Positions 1 through 9,454 of a DNA stretch of 64,000 nt are shown in pieces (within the stretch, counting starts at the first letter, position 1; every line of letters begins with the position of its first letter). The DNA is taken from NCBI GenBank assembly GCA_963825405.1, contig CAWGTB010000001.1:372001-436000 (forward strand), written 5' to 3'. The translations under genes and the position numbers were made by a program. This DNA comes from JACPNO01 sp963825405 (GTDB lineage Bacteria > Acidobacteriota > Terriglobia > Bryobacterales > Bryobacteraceae). The notes under the pieces were generated by a model that was given only the letters and a program-made list of their open reading frames with translations, had not been told where the DNA came from and made no database searches.

Positions 1-1516
1 GCAACTCCGGAAGCCCAGCCCAGGCGCAGCGCCATATTGGTGCCGCCGACCGAGCGGACAATCTTGCCGGCGTGATCCACCTCAACCACTTCACCGGGAT
101 TGGCCAGGCTCACCAGCGTGTTGCCATTGGCCAGGCGGCGCGCCTGATAAGGCACGCGCTTCTCGCCCTGAGCCTGGTACGACCACACGATTTCGCCCGC
201 CGTATTCACTTCGATGATCTTGCTGGCGGCCTCGATTGCAATCAGCGTCGTGCCGGAATCGGTGCGATGCGAATTGCGCATGCGCATGTTGGCGAGATCG
301 GCGCTCTCATACTTCCAGACGATGTTCCGCGCCGGATCCACTTCGATGACGCGGCCCAGTTTGGCGTCGCCGATCAGCGTGTTGCCATTGGCCAGGCGCT
401 GGGCAGCGAGCGGATGCTCCAGGCCTTCGGCCGCGCCGTAGGTCCATACTTCCCTGCCGTCTTTATCGATTTCAACCACCCGCCGGGCCGCGCCAATCGT
501 GTAGAGAATGTGCCCATCGGGCAGCGGCTGCACATCGTGACCATGCAGGTTCGGGATGCGCTTCAGCACCTTGCCGGAAGGCCATTCGAGCTCCAGTACT
601 TCGCCGTTCAGGCCATGATCGGCAACTAGCAGCTTGCGTTGCTTCGCGCGAGCCAGGTGCTTGTCGAAGTACGCAAACATGAGCTGCTCGGCATGTTCCT
701 CGTCGGCGCCTTTGAAGCCGTGGTCGGCGCCTTCGATGGTTGCAAGTTCCGCTTCAACTCCCGCCGCGCGCAGGCGCTCCGTGATCCATTCGGATTGCTC
801 ATGCGCCACGTAGCGATCAACGGTTCCGTGGATCGAAAGCACCGGCGCCGCATTCGGCGACACCCAATAAAGCGGGCTGGCGCGTAGGTGCGCTGCACGG
901 GCGTGTTCCAAATCGCCGCCCAGAAAAAGCGGCAGCACGTCGGCCGCGTCCACGCTCTTGCCGTAGGATTTCGTGAAATCCGTCGCGCCGTAAAAATTGA
1001 CCACGCAGGAAACACGGCTGGACTGTTCCAGATTGCCCACCGGCCCTTCCAACTCGGCGACGCCCGGCGTCAGATCCCACGAACAGCGCCAGTGTTCCGC
1101 CCGCCGAGCCGCCGGTTACGCCAATGCGGTCCGGATCGATCCCAAATCGCCCGGCGTTGGCGCGCAGAAAGCGCACCGCGGCTTTCACGTCATACACCGG
1201 GGCGGGGAACTGATTGCCGGGAGACAGGCGATACGTCACTGTGGCGGTCACGTAGCCGCGCTGGGCCAGCTTGATGCAAAGCGGCAAATAGCTTTCGCGA
1301 GTTCCGGCGCGAAATCCCCCGCCATGAATCAGCACGATGGCCGGCAGCGGCTGGCCCGCGGCGCGCGGGCGAACAATATCCAGAGCCAGGCGCGTCGCGG
1401 GATTGGAGTATTCCGAGATCCGGTTCCCAAATGAGATCGCCCGGAATCGTGGGCGGGGCGGCTTGTTGAGCGGCGGCCGGAATGACCGCCGCAAGCAAGA
1501 GAGTGAGCAAACGCAT
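1..1516 (-). CDS. Exported alpha/beta-hydrolase fused to a beta-propeller (3' end beyond window, two frameshifts)
   Basis: The protein begins with a signal peptide (MRLLTLLLAAVIPAAA), followed by an esterase-type alpha/beta-hydrolase domain: oxyanion motif HGGGF, nucleophile elbow GGSAGG, a later Asp in IHGTVDRY and the catalytic His in EGADHGF. After about residue 285 the same frame continues into a repeat protein with recurring RLANGNTL and VW(T/K/S)Y motifs, typical of PQQ/NHL-like propeller blades, and it is still open at base 1. Frame breaks near 1413 and 1075 are each repaired by removing one base. An alternative start lies at 1528. The gene diverges from uvrB with fewer than 30 bp between the two starts. 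The likely role is an extracytoplasmic esterase or lipase; the substrate is unknown. The hydrolase call is firm, and the fusion is read directly from one open frame. Confidence 0.75.
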
Positions 1517-1544
1517 GCTCTCCAGCATATTCCATACTAGAAGT

Positions 1545-3543
1545 ATGAGCTTTCAGTTGGTGGTGAACTATCGCCCGCGCGGCGATCAAGCCAACGCCAT
1601 CGAGGAACTCTCACGCGGTATTCGCGACGGCGAAAAGCACCAGGTCCTGCTCGGCGTTACGGGCTCCGGCAAGACGTTCACCATGGCTAAGCTGATCGAA
1701 GCCTCCGGCCGTCCGGCGCTGGTGATGGCCCATAACAAGACCTTGGCGGCCCAGCTCTACCACGAGTTCAAATCTTTTTTCCCGCACAATGCGGTCGAAT
1801 ATTTCGTCAGCTATTACGATTACTACCAGCCCGAAGCCTACATTCCCTCCGGCGACGTTTACATCGAAAAAGAAGCCACCATCAATCAGGAGCTCGATAA
1901 GCTGCGCCTCTCCGCCACGCGTTCCCTGTTCGAACGCCGCGACTGCGTCATCGTCGCCAGCGTGAGCTGCATTTACGGCCTGGGCTCGCCCGAAGCGTAT
2001 TACGGCATGCTGCTTATGCTGGAAAAAGGCGAGAAAATTTCGCGCAATCAGATTGTTTCCCGGCTGGTCGACATTTTGTACGAACGCAACGACGTCGATT
2101 TCCGCCGCGGTACTTTCCGCGTGCGCGGCGATGTGATCGAAGTCTATCCGACGTACGAAGACTACGCCTACCGCATCGAATTGTGGGGCGACGAAATCGA
2201 GAGCCTCTCCCAGATCGATCCTCTACTGGGTCAGGTGCGCAAGACGTTTCTGCGCTTGCCCATCTACCCCAAAACACATTACGTGATGTCGGCGGCGACG
2301 CGGGAACGGGCCATGGACGGCATCCGCACCGAGCTGGAATGGTGGCGCAAAGAGCTGGCTCACGGCGGCAAAAGCATTGAAGCGCAGCGTCTCTATCAGC
2401 GGACGATGTTCGATCTTGAGATGATGCGCGAGATCGGCTACTGCCACGGCATCGAAAATTATTCCCGTCATTTTTCCGGGCGTCTGCCGGGTGAAGCGCC
2501 GCCCACGCTGCTGGATTATCTGCCGCAGGATTCACTGCTGTTCCTCGACGAAAGCCACCAGACTGTGCCGCAATTGCACGGCATGTATCACGGCGACCGG
2601 TCGCGCAAGGAAGTGCTCGTCGCCCACGGATTCCGCTTGCCCAGCGCGCTCGACAATCGCCCGCTCACATTTGAGGAATTCGAGCACCGCGTCAATCAGG
2701 TGGTTTACGTTTCGGCGACACCTGGTCCGTATGAGCTTACGCGCTCGGCCGGCGTGGTGGTCGAGCAAATTATCCGGCCCACCGGGTCTGGTCGATCCGG
2801 AAGTCGAAATCCGCCCGGTGAAGGGGCAGGTCGACGATCTGCTGGGCGAAATTCGCAAGCGCGTGGAGGCCGGCCAGCGCGTGCTGGTGACCACGCTCAC
2901 CAAGCGCATGGCCGAGGATTTGGCGGAATATTACGCCGAAGTCGGCGTGCGCTGCCGCTATCTGCATTCCGAAGTCGACACGCTGGACCGCATCAAGATT
3001 CTGCGCGATTTGCGCCGCGGTGAATTCGACGTGCTCATCGGCATCAACCTGCTGCGCGAAGGCCTGGACCTGCCCGAAGTTTCGCTGGTGGCCATCCTCG
3101 ACGCCGACAAAGAAGGCTTCCTGCGCTCGAGCGGCTCTCTGATTCAGACCATTGGCCGCGCCGCCCGCCACATCGAAGGCCGGGCTATTCTCTACGCCGA
3201 CGTCATGACCGATAGCATGCGCCGCGCCATCGACGAAACCGATCGCCGCCGCCGCACGCAGGTGGACTACAACGAGCGCAATGGCATCACACCGCAATCC
3301 ATCATTAAACCGATCGACATGAGTCTCGTCGCCATTGCCGAAGGCGATTACGTGACCGTGCCGCTGGAATCGGAAGACGAAGTCGAGCAAATGACCGCCG
3401 AGCAGCGCGACACGTTCATGGCGGAACTGGAAGAGCGAATGCGCGAAGCCGCGCGCAAATTCGAATTTGAAAAGGCCGCGCAGCTACGCGACCGGCTGAA
3501 AGAGATGCGCGCGCGCCAGGTCACAGGAACGGGCGCGGACTAG
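1545..3543 (+). CDS. uvrB: Excinuclease ABC subunit B (one +1 frameshift)
   Basis: UvrB is the damage-verifying helicase-like subunit of nucleotide excision repair. It is loaded on DNA by UvrA and recruits UvrC. After repair the protein is about 665 residues, the usual length. It shows the Walker A motif GVTGSGKT near residue 40, the YYDYYQPEAY beta-hairpin region, the DESH box, a helicase motif VI (QTIGRAARH), and a C-terminal UVR motif (EFEKAAQLRDRLKEM) that contacts UvrC. The frame breaks at about 2787 in the conserved RPTGLVDPE stretch, where one extra base separates two perfectly matching halves. The start was chosen at MSFQLV because UvrB proteins begin just before the YxPRGDQ motif. 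The gene ends by overlapping the next convergent stop by four bases. Confidence 0.95.
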
Positions 3544-4127
3544 TAATCGTCGCGCAGAATGTTGATCAGCCTTTTCAAGCCCTGCCGGCATTTCATCATG
3601 GTTTCCGCCGAGACCGTGTTGTCTTGCTGGATGCGGTGCCATCCATCATTCTTGGCCTGAATCGGAACGATAAAGCTCAGCACCGGCACCTTCAGAGCGC
3701 GCCATTGCCAGGCCTCATCGGCGTCTTCGGCGTCGCCGTTGTAGCGCTTCACACGCAAGCGAAAGCCCTCATTTTCGAGCGATTCCTTGATGCCATGCAA
3801 CTGCCCCGGCGTCACCAGCGAAATATTTTCCAGGCCGAAATCGATGTTGCGATACTGCTTGCCTGCGGCGACGTCGATCACAATCACAAAATCTTTGCTG
3901 ATGACCTTCGGCGCGCCGATCAGCTCTCCCCACTCCTCGGATTTGCCGTGCCAAACCCGCAGCCGTCCACGCTTTTCCAGGCGAATGAGATTCGGATCGT
4001 CATAGAGCGTCAGATACGTCAGCAGCACGCCGATGGCGTTATCCAGCAGCCCGATGTGATTGCCGTTGCGGTATTGCAGCTCATAGTCCTGAATGACCCG
4101 GTCCAGATGCGCGGAGAGCAAAATCAT
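3540..4127 (-). CDS. Small protein resembling the metal-binding part of M28/M42-type peptidases
   Basis: This 195-residue protein starts with LSAHLDRV and continues with GLLDNAIGV. These resemble the His-x-Asp and Asp-Asn zinc-ligand motifs of the M28/M42/M20 metallopeptidase fold, followed by a VIVIDVA strand and a late WHRIQQDNT segment that could supply another ligand. It is much shorter than a full peptidase, and I see no signal peptide or complete active-site set, so catalytic activity is uncertain. It is convergent with uvrB (overlapping stops) and divergent from the AraC-type regulator, with only 33 bp between their starts. No frameshift is visible. I cannot name a family with confidence. 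Confidence 0.55.
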   Translation of the reverse strand: MILLSAHLDRVIQDYELQYRNGNHIGLLDNAIGVLLTYLTLYDDPNLIRLEKRGRLRVWHGKSEEWGELIGAPKVISKDFVIVIDVAAGKQYRNIDFGLENISLVTPGQLHGIKESLENEGFRLRVKRYNGDAEDADEAWQWRALKVPVLSFIVPIQAKNDGWHRIQQDNTVSAETMMKCRQGLKRLINILRDDY

Positions 4128-4160
4128 GGCCGAGTATATCCTGAAGTTCAGTTACGATGA

Positions 4161-4883
4161 ATGGCGATGGAGTATCGCGAAATCGCGCCCGCAGCGAAAG
4201 TTGCCGGTGCCATCGAGTGCTTCTGGAGCAATCACCTAACCGGTCCTAGCGCGGCGCATCGTGTTCTGCCGGATGGTTGCGCCGATATTATTTTCTCTCG
4301 CAGCGGCGGTGCGGCGACGCTCGAAGTGGTCGGCCCGATGACGCGCTATCGGGATTTTACGCTTCCAACCGGGAATCTGATCGTCGGCGTACGCTTTCGT
4401 CCAGGGATGTGGCGGGCGCATCTGGGCATTCCCGGCGATCGCATCACCGACAGCGTGCTGCCGCTCGATGCGCTCTGGGGCGTGCGCGCCAAACATTTGT
4501 TAGACCAGTTAGCCGCGGCGCCCACCGTCGAACAATGCACCGGAATCTTCGAAGCGTGTCTTCCCGTCGAGCAGCAACTCAGTCCGGTGCAGCGCGCGAT
4601 CGCATGGATGGAGCGCCGCCATGGCCGCGTCCGGACGGACGAGCTTGCCCGTCACGCGGGTTTAGGCGAGCGCCAGTTCCGCCGTATTTGTCTGGAACAG
4701 ACAGGGCTGCCGCCTAAGCTATTGGCGCGCGTCCTTCGGTTTCGCCACGCGCTTTCCCGCGTTCCATGCCAGGCAGGCGCTCTCGCCGAACTCGCCCTCG
4801 ACTGCGGCTATTACGACCAGGCCCATTTCATCAATGAGTTCCACGATTTTGCCGGCCGCACTCCAGGTGCGTTCGTGGAATGA
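4161..4883 (+). CDS. AraC-family transcriptional regulator
   Basis: The protein is 240 residues. The N-terminal half (YREIAPAAKVAGAIECFW, then LPDGCADIIFS) matches the sensor domain commonly found in front of AraC helix-turn-helix pairs (DUF6597-like). The C-terminal 100 residues carry the double HTH: LARHAGLGERQFRRICLEQ for the first helix pair and LAELALDCGYYDQAHFINEF with the typical GYYDQAHF AraC signature for the second. It probably binds DNA as a one-component regulator; ligand and targets are unknown. The VOC protein gene directly downstream on the same strand is a plausible co-transcribed partner. A second possible start is two codons downstream. Confidence 0.85.
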   Translation: MAMEYREIAPAAKVAGAIECFWSNHLTGPSAAHRVLPDGCADIIFSRSGGAATLEVVGPMTRYRDFTLPTGNLIVGVRFRPGMWRAHLGIPGDRITDSVLPLDALWGVRAKHLLDQLAAAPTVEQCTGIFEACLPVEQQLSPVQRAIAWMERRHGRVRTDELARHAGLGERQFRRICLEQTGLPPKLLARVLRFRHALSRVPCQAGALAELALDCGYYDQAHFINEFHDFAGRTPGAFVE

Positions 4884-4930
4884 CCGTTTTTTCCAATCGC
4901 GGCGGGCGCTTCATCGCGTAGCCTGGACTC

Positions 4931-5284
4931 ATGAGCGACAATCCCAACGACCGCCGCATCGATTACATCGAATTTCCAGCCACCGACATTCCCGCGACCA
5001 AACATTTCTACGCCGATGTATTCGGATGGAAATTTGAGGACTACGGCCCTGACTACACCAGTTTTCTCGATGGACGCCTGGCCGGCGGCTTCACCAAAGC
5101 CGCGCCCGTGCAGCCGTCAGGCCCTCTCATCGTCATCTACGCCGCCGACCTAGCCGGCACAGAAGCCAAAGTAAAAGCCGCGCGCGGAACCATCGTCAAG
5201 CCGGCTTTCTCCTTTCCAGGCGGGCGCAGATTTCACTTCACCGATCCCAATGGTAATGAGCTGGCGGTGTGGTCAGAGAAGTGA
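4931..5284 (+). CDS. VOC (glyoxalase/bleomycin-resistance fold) family protein
   Basis: The protein is 117 residues, one pair of beta-alpha-beta-beta-beta modules. The N-terminus IDYIEFPATDIPATKHFYADVFGWKFEDYG is the classic opening of a VOC domain, and FHFTDPNGNELAVW near the C-terminus is the closing module with its conserved Glu metal ligand. Proteins of this small type act as dimers with a metal site at the interface; the substrate cannot be told from sequence. It lies 47 bp downstream of the AraC regulator. No frameshift is present. Confidence 0.85.
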   Translation: MSDNPNDRRIDYIEFPATDIPATKHFYADVFGWKFEDYGPDYTSFLDGRLAGGFTKAAPVQPSGPLIVIYAADLAGTEAKVKAARGTIVKPAFSFPGGRRFHFTDPNGNELAVWSEK

Positions 5285-5316
5285 CAGGTGATATCCTCGG
5301 ATGAGAAGGCGCATCC

Positions 5317-6141
5317 GTGTTTCACTACAAAGCGCTCTGGCGATTCGTGTGTGGCTTTGCTTTTCTGGGTGCGTTGTACGCCTTCCAGCGCCCATTCCAT
5401 CAATTCCCCGGCGTCGAATACGCGAATTTCGAAGTGCCCTCGGACTGGGCGCAGAATGGCGAGTGGGCGTTCGCGCGCCTGATGTTTCCGCCCGGCCCGC
5501 TGGACGGTTATCGCGGCCGCTTCGACGGTGATTTCCGGCAGGGACTCTCGCTCTGGACGCAGGATTATCCGCGCGCCGACCGCCATTTTTCACGAGCCGT
5601 GCAGCGCCTGACGCGCATTCACGTGCGTTCTGTCGAGCAGCCTGTCGATCTCGAGGATGGCGACGAAGTCTTTCACTGGCCGTGGCTATACGCCGTCCAG
5701 GTGGGCGAATGGGGACTCACAGCTTCCGAGGCCAAGGTGCTGCGCGAGTATCTGCTCCGCGGCGGTTTTTTCATGGCCGACGATTTCCACGACACCGAAG
5801 AGTGGCAGGAGTTCGAGCGCAGGATCAAGCAGGTTTTCCCGGATCGGCCGATCGTCGAAATCCCGGACGCCGACTCCATTTTTCACACCGTCTACGATTT
5901 GGATCAGCGCTACCAGGTGCCCGGCCGGGCGCACTTGCGGCAGGGATACAAGTACAACGGCATCGGCGCGCATTGGCGGGGAATCTATGACGATCAGGGC
6001 CGAATCATGATCGCGATCTCTTATAACTCTGACATCGGCGATGCGTGGGAGTATGCGGACGACCCGGCGTATCCGGAAAAAATCGCGGACTTCGCGATAC
6101 GGTTAGGCGTAAATTACGTGGTTTACGCGATGACGCACTAA
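5317..6141 (+). CDS. DUF4159 domain-containing protein
   Basis: The protein is 274 residues with an N-terminal hydrophobic stretch (FVCGFAFLGALYAF) that is probably a signal peptide or anchor, followed by a DUF4159 domain. Recognisable blocks are YANFEVPSDW, LREYLLRGGFFMADDFH and YKYNGIGAHWRGIYDD. The fold is related to the glutamine-amidotransferase-like/ThuA group, and these proteins are often encoded with MoxR and DUF58 genes, which are absent here. The start is a GTG at 5317, chosen because an in-frame stop lies just upstream and a GAGAAGG ribosome-binding sequence sits seven bases before it. The stop codon abuts a palindromic repeat. Confidence 0.85.
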   Translation: MFHYKALWRFVCGFAFLGALYAFQRPFHQFPGVEYANFEVPSDWAQNGEWAFARLMFPPGPLDGYRGRFDGDFRQGLSLWTQDYPRADRHFSRAVQRLTRIHVRSVEQPVDLEDGDEVFHWPWLYAVQVGEWGLTASEAKVLREYLLRGGFFMADDFHDTEEWQEFERRIKQVFPDRPIVEIPDADSIFHTVYDLDQRYQVPGRAHLRQGYKYNGIGAHWRGIYDDQGRIMIAISYNSDIGDAWEYADDPAYPEKIADFAIRLGVNYVVYAMTH

Positions 6142-6253
6142 CACCAACACATTTCTCGCAGAGACGCAGAGAACGCAGAGAAAATCTAACGAAAAAAGTC
6201 TTAGTAGTTCTCTGTGTACTCTGCGTCTCTGCGAGAAATGTGTTCGTGTTAGT
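6140..6253. repeat. Palindromic repeat element, copy 1 (long hairpin)
   Basis: The left arm (6140-6184) and right arm (about 6203-6252) are near-perfect reverse complements of roughly 45-50 bases around a loop of about 18 bases. The core CTCGCAGAGACGCAGAG is shared with copies near 16.5, 29.9, 34.7/35.2, 43.6, 53.2 and 56.4 kb. This is the most complete copy: the outer AACACCAACACA flank pairs with TGTGTTCGTGTT. It sits between the DUF4159 stop and the dinB-like start and may also act as a terminator-like hairpin. Confidence 0.9.
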
Positions 6254-6262
6254 TTAAGAATT

Positions 6263-6778
6263 ATGTCCGGCCGCCCCGATTCCTCCGAGTACGCCGCTTA
6301 CGCCAAAGCTTATGTCGATCTGGTCGCCGGAGACGACGTTCTGCACGCTCTCCGCACCCAGGTTGACGAAACCATCGCCTTGCTCCACCCTCTCGGCGAA
6401 ACAGGTTCTGCCGCGGCCTACGCGCCCGGCAAGTGGACCGTGAAGCAGGTGCTCGGCCATATCATCGATGCCGAGCGCGTCTTCGCCTACCGCGCCCTCT
6501 GCGTGGCCCGCAACGACGCCACGCCGCTGCCCGGCTTTGAGCAGGATGATTACGTGCGCTTCGGTCCGTTCGACCAGTGCACGTTCGCGAGTTTGCTGGA
6601 CGAATTCCGCGTGGTTCGCGCCGGCACCGTCGCGCTGTTCCGAGACTTGCAGCCTGAAGACTGGATGCGCCGCGGCGTCGCCAACAAGTTTGACGTCACG
6701 GTTCGCGGCCTGGCGTTTTGCACTGCCGGTCACGAACTGCATCACCGCAAAATTCTGCGCGAGAAATACCTGCGCTAG
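6263..6778 (+). CDS. DinB-family (YfiT-like four-helix) protein
   Basis: The protein is 171 residues with a DinB_2-type four-helix bundle. It has the motif WTVKQVLGHIIDAERVFAYR, with the first His, and the C-terminal GHELHHRKILREKYL with two more His residues, forming the usual three-His metal site. Members are metal-dependent thiol transferases or unknown enzymes. The gene is intact. Its stop overlaps by three bases the stop of the convergent SMP-30 gene. A second, unrelated-looking DinB protein is encoded just beyond that gene. Confidence 0.88.
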   Translation: MSGRPDSSEYAAYAKAYVDLVAGDDVLHALRTQVDETIALLHPLGETGSAAAYAPGKWTVKQVLGHIIDAERVFAYRALCVARNDATPLPGFEQDDYVRFGPFDQCTFASLLDEFRVVRAGTVALFRDLQPEDWMRRGVANKFDVTVRGLAFCTAGHELHHRKILREKYLR

Positions 6779-7697
6779 GCCGGCGGATACAGCAAACGGC
6801 CCACGCGCTCGGTGCGCGTTCTGAACAGAAAGCCCTCGATGCTGGTGACGTAAAGCGTCGTCCGATCCTTGCCGCCGAATGCGCAGTTAGTCGGCCGCGT
6901 GCACGGCACCGCGTGCATCTCCAGCACTTCTGCCGGACGGCGAAAACACGTAAATCATCGGACCGGGCCCGCCGCGTTCCCAGCCGGCCGTGGCGATGAT
7001 GTTGCCCTCGGTGTCCAGGCGCATACCGTCGATGCCGCGGTTCGCGCCGAAGTCATGAAGGATCACCGGCGTCCCCAGCGTGCGGTCCGCGTTCACTGGA
7101 TACGCCCGCAATTGGCGCGCCTCCGTAGCTTCGCGGCCGCTCTGCGCAACATAGAGCGTGCGATAGTCGAGCGAGAACAGCAGCCCGTTGGGACGCGTGG
7201 TATCGAACGTGACGCGCGTGATGCTGTGGCTGCCGTCCGCCTGCGGATCCAGACGGTAAACGGAATCGTGATCCAGCTTCTTTGTCGACGCGCGTCGCGC
7301 TCCACGGGCCGGCCGCGCCTTCGTACCAGGGATCGGTGAACCAGACGCGCTGTTCAAGATCCACCACGATGTCGTTCGGAATATTGAGCTGCTTGCCCTG
7401 GTAGCGAATCGGCCAGCACGGTCTTGCTGCCATCGAGGTTGTAGCGGACTACACGTCGCGCATCCGCAGTCGCGCCGCCTTCGCATGCGTAGAGCCGCCC
7501 CTGCGCGTCGAAGGTGAGCCCGTTCGAGCAATTGGTGTTCTCGCGATAGACGCTCACCAAGCGCCGGTGGCTTCGTCATAGCGCATGATGCGGCTGTGCT
7601 GGATGCGCGTGTAGAGCACGCCCGAGCCGTCCCACGCCGGGCCCTCCGACACCTCGCCGTAAGCAGGATCCAGCGTCTCGAATTCCCAGGTCTTCAT
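6775..7697 (-). CDS. SMP-30/gluconolactonase-like beta-propeller (four frameshifts)
   Basis: After repair the protein is about 306 residues. It carries SMP-30 landmarks in order: EGPAWDGSGVLYTRI near the N-terminus, NCSNGLTFDAQGRLYACEGG, IPNDIVVDLEQRVWFTDP, PNGLLFSLDYRTLYVAQS, and GIDGMRLDTEGNI. The first Glu, the Asn/Asp in the middle blades and the late Asp are the expected calcium and catalytic positions. Frame breaks occur near 7570 (one base missing) and near 7413, 7300 and 6935 (one extra base each). The start codon overlaps the stop of the upstream DinB gene by four bases (ATGA), so the two are probably co-translated. Probable role is lactone hydrolysis in sugar metabolism; substrate unknown. 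Confidence 0.8.
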
Positions 7698-8199
7698 GAT
7701 TTCTCCCGCGCCAGTTTGGCGGCGCTGATGGCTTGCCCCACGTGCCGCTGCGTGTGTTCGGCGATGTGCGTCAGCAATCCGATGACGGTCGTCGGCAGCC
7801 GCTTACGGCCCACTTCGCGCGGCTCGGCCAGTGTAGCAGGGTTGAGCGAGCGCACCAGAATTTCCGCCTGCTGGAACGCCGCGTCCAATTGATCCAGCAG
7901 TTCCTGCGCGCGTCGCGCCGGGCTGGTGCTCCGCGTCCAACGCCGCCATCTGCGCTACGGAAAGCTGCTTGCCTTGCAGATAGGTCAGCAGCCGCCCCGT
8001 GCTGCCCGCGATATGACGTATATGAAAACCTACCGAGCCGAAGCCGTACGGCGTGGCCCAAATCTGTTCGGTGGTCAGCGGCATGCGTGAACTTTGCGAT
8101 GTCCTCGCGCGCCTGTTGAAACGCGAACAGAATCGGCGCGATAAGCGGGTCCACTCCGGCGGCCGGGCCTCGCAGCCAGGGTTCGGGAAGCGCTTCCAT
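7694..8199 (-). CDS. DinB-family protein (two frameshifts)
   Basis: Repaired length is about 167 residues. It reads as a second DinB/YfiT-like bundle: GSVGFHIRHIAGSTGRLLTYL holds the first His of the metal site, and GLLTHIAEHTQRHVGQ carries the C-terminal His residues. The frame breaks near 8085 and near 7915, each with one extra base. It lies 10 bp after ftsZ on the same strand and overlaps the SMP-30 start, forming a two-gene unit downstream of the dcw cluster. The sequence is not close to the DinB protein at 6.3 kb, so recent tandem duplication is unlikely. Confidence 0.8.
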
Positions 8200-8209
8200 C
8201 CCTACAGCT

Positions 8210-9427
8210 TTAATTCAGCAGCTTGCCCTGCCGCAAGTACGCGGGCGTATCCAGATCGTCCTGATCGAACACCGCTGCGGCAACTTCTTCCTCGGCCACC
8301 ATGGGTTCCGGCTCGGGCTCAGGTTCTGGGGCAGGCGGCGGAGCCACGTACAAGTCGCGGGGTTGAATCACCGGCGGCGGTGTATCCTGCCGCACGATAT
8401 GCCGCGAATCATTTCGTTCCACCCGCGGTTCATTTTCCGGCTGGAACCCGGTTGCGATCACCGTGATCTTCACCGCGTCGTCCATGGATTCGTTCAGGAT
8501 CACGCCAAAATTGATTTGCACATCGTCGCAATCGGCCGCCTGGCGAATGATCTGGCAAGCCTCGTTGACTTCGTGCAATCCGAGCTTGCTCGACCCGGTG
8601 ATATTGATCAGCACGCCGCGCGAGCCGCTGATGCGCGAATCTTCCAACAGCGGGCAATTGATAGCCGCGCGCGCGGCTTCGACGGCGGCATTCTCTCCGT
8701 GCCCCACCGCCGTGCCCATCATGGCGTAGCCCATGCCCAGCATGGTGGCGCGAATGTCGGAGAAATCGCGATTGATCAGCCCAGGCGTGGTGATGATGTC
8801 GCTTATGCCTTGCACGGCCTGGCGCAGCAAATCGTCGGCGAGCCGAAAGGCTTCGAAGAAACTCGCCCCGCGCGGAACCAATGCGAGCAAGCGGTCGTTG
8901 GGAATAGCGATCACCGTATCGACGGTAGCTGCCAGTTCGGCCAGGCTCTTCTCGGCCTGCCGTCTGCGCCGCGGTCCTTCGAACATGAACGGCTTAGTCA
9001 CCACGGCAACGGTGAGCGCGTCGAGCTCTTTGGCGAGCGATGCCACGACAGGCGCTGCTCCGGCTCCGGTGCCGCCGCCCAGGCCGGCGGTGACGAACAC
9101 CATATCGGCGTCGTGCAGCAGTTCCAGAATGCGTTCGGTGTCCTCGAGCGCGGCCTGCCTGCCGACGGCGGGGTCAGAGCCTGCGCCCAGCCCGTTGGTG
9201 ATCTTGGCGCCGATCTGTAGTTTGTTGGGAACTTTCGAAGCCTGCAGCGCCTGCATGTCCGTATTCAGGACATAAAACTCTACGCCCTCCAGACCTTCGT
9301 GAATCATGCGCGCCACCGCGTTCGAGCCGCCGCCGCCGACGCCGATCACTTTGATGCGCGCGCCCTTACGAATCTCGTCCTGAAATTCGTATTTCAAATC
9401 ACCGATATCGGAATCGAGTAGATCCAC
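8210..9427 (-). CDS. ftsZ: Cell division GTPase FtsZ
   Basis: FtsZ polymerises with GTP into the cytokinetic ring. The 405-residue protein shows VIGVGGGGSNAV near residue 27, the tubulin signature GLGGGTGAGAAP near residue 115, the T7 synergy loop around NRDFSDIRATM, then a Pro/Glu-rich linker (repeated PEPE) and a C-terminal conserved peptide DLDTPAYLRQGKLLN that tethers FtsA. The start is a GTG, chosen from an AAAGGA ribosome-binding site seven bases upstream and from the conserved N-terminus. It is the last gene of the dcw cluster, 27 bp after ftsA. No frameshift is present. Confidence 0.97.
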   Translation of the reverse strand: MDLLDSDIGDLKYEFQDEIRKGARIKVIGVGGGGSNAVARMIHEGLEGVEFYVLNTDMQALQASKVPNKLQIGAKITNGLGAGSDPAVGRQAALEDTERILELLHDADMVFVTAGLGGGTGAGAAPVVASLAKELDALTVAVVTKPFMFEGPRRRRQAEKSLAELAATVDTVIAIPNDRLLALVPRGASFFEAFRLADDLLRQAVQGISDIITTPGLINRDFSDIRATMLGMGYAMMGTAVGHGENAAVEAARAAINCPLLEDSRISGSRGVLINITGSSKLGLHEVNEACQIIRQAADCDDVQINFGVILNESMDDAVKITVIATGFQPENEPRVERNDSRHIVRQDTPPPVIQPRDLYVAPPPAPEPEPEPEPMVAEEEVAAAVFDQDDLDTPAYLRQGKLLN

Positions 9428-9454
9428 AGAAATTCCTTTCCCGCTTTTCCCGCG

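Noticed and set aside
72..629. Plus-strand open frame of 185 codons near the left edge
   Set aside because: It is antisense to the propeller part of the hydrolase fusion, whose repeats and motifs are clear; no homology is visible in this frame.
1545..3543. uvrB split into two genes
   Set aside because: The halves are continuous UvrB sequence across one extra base; a split would separate helicase motifs that must act together.
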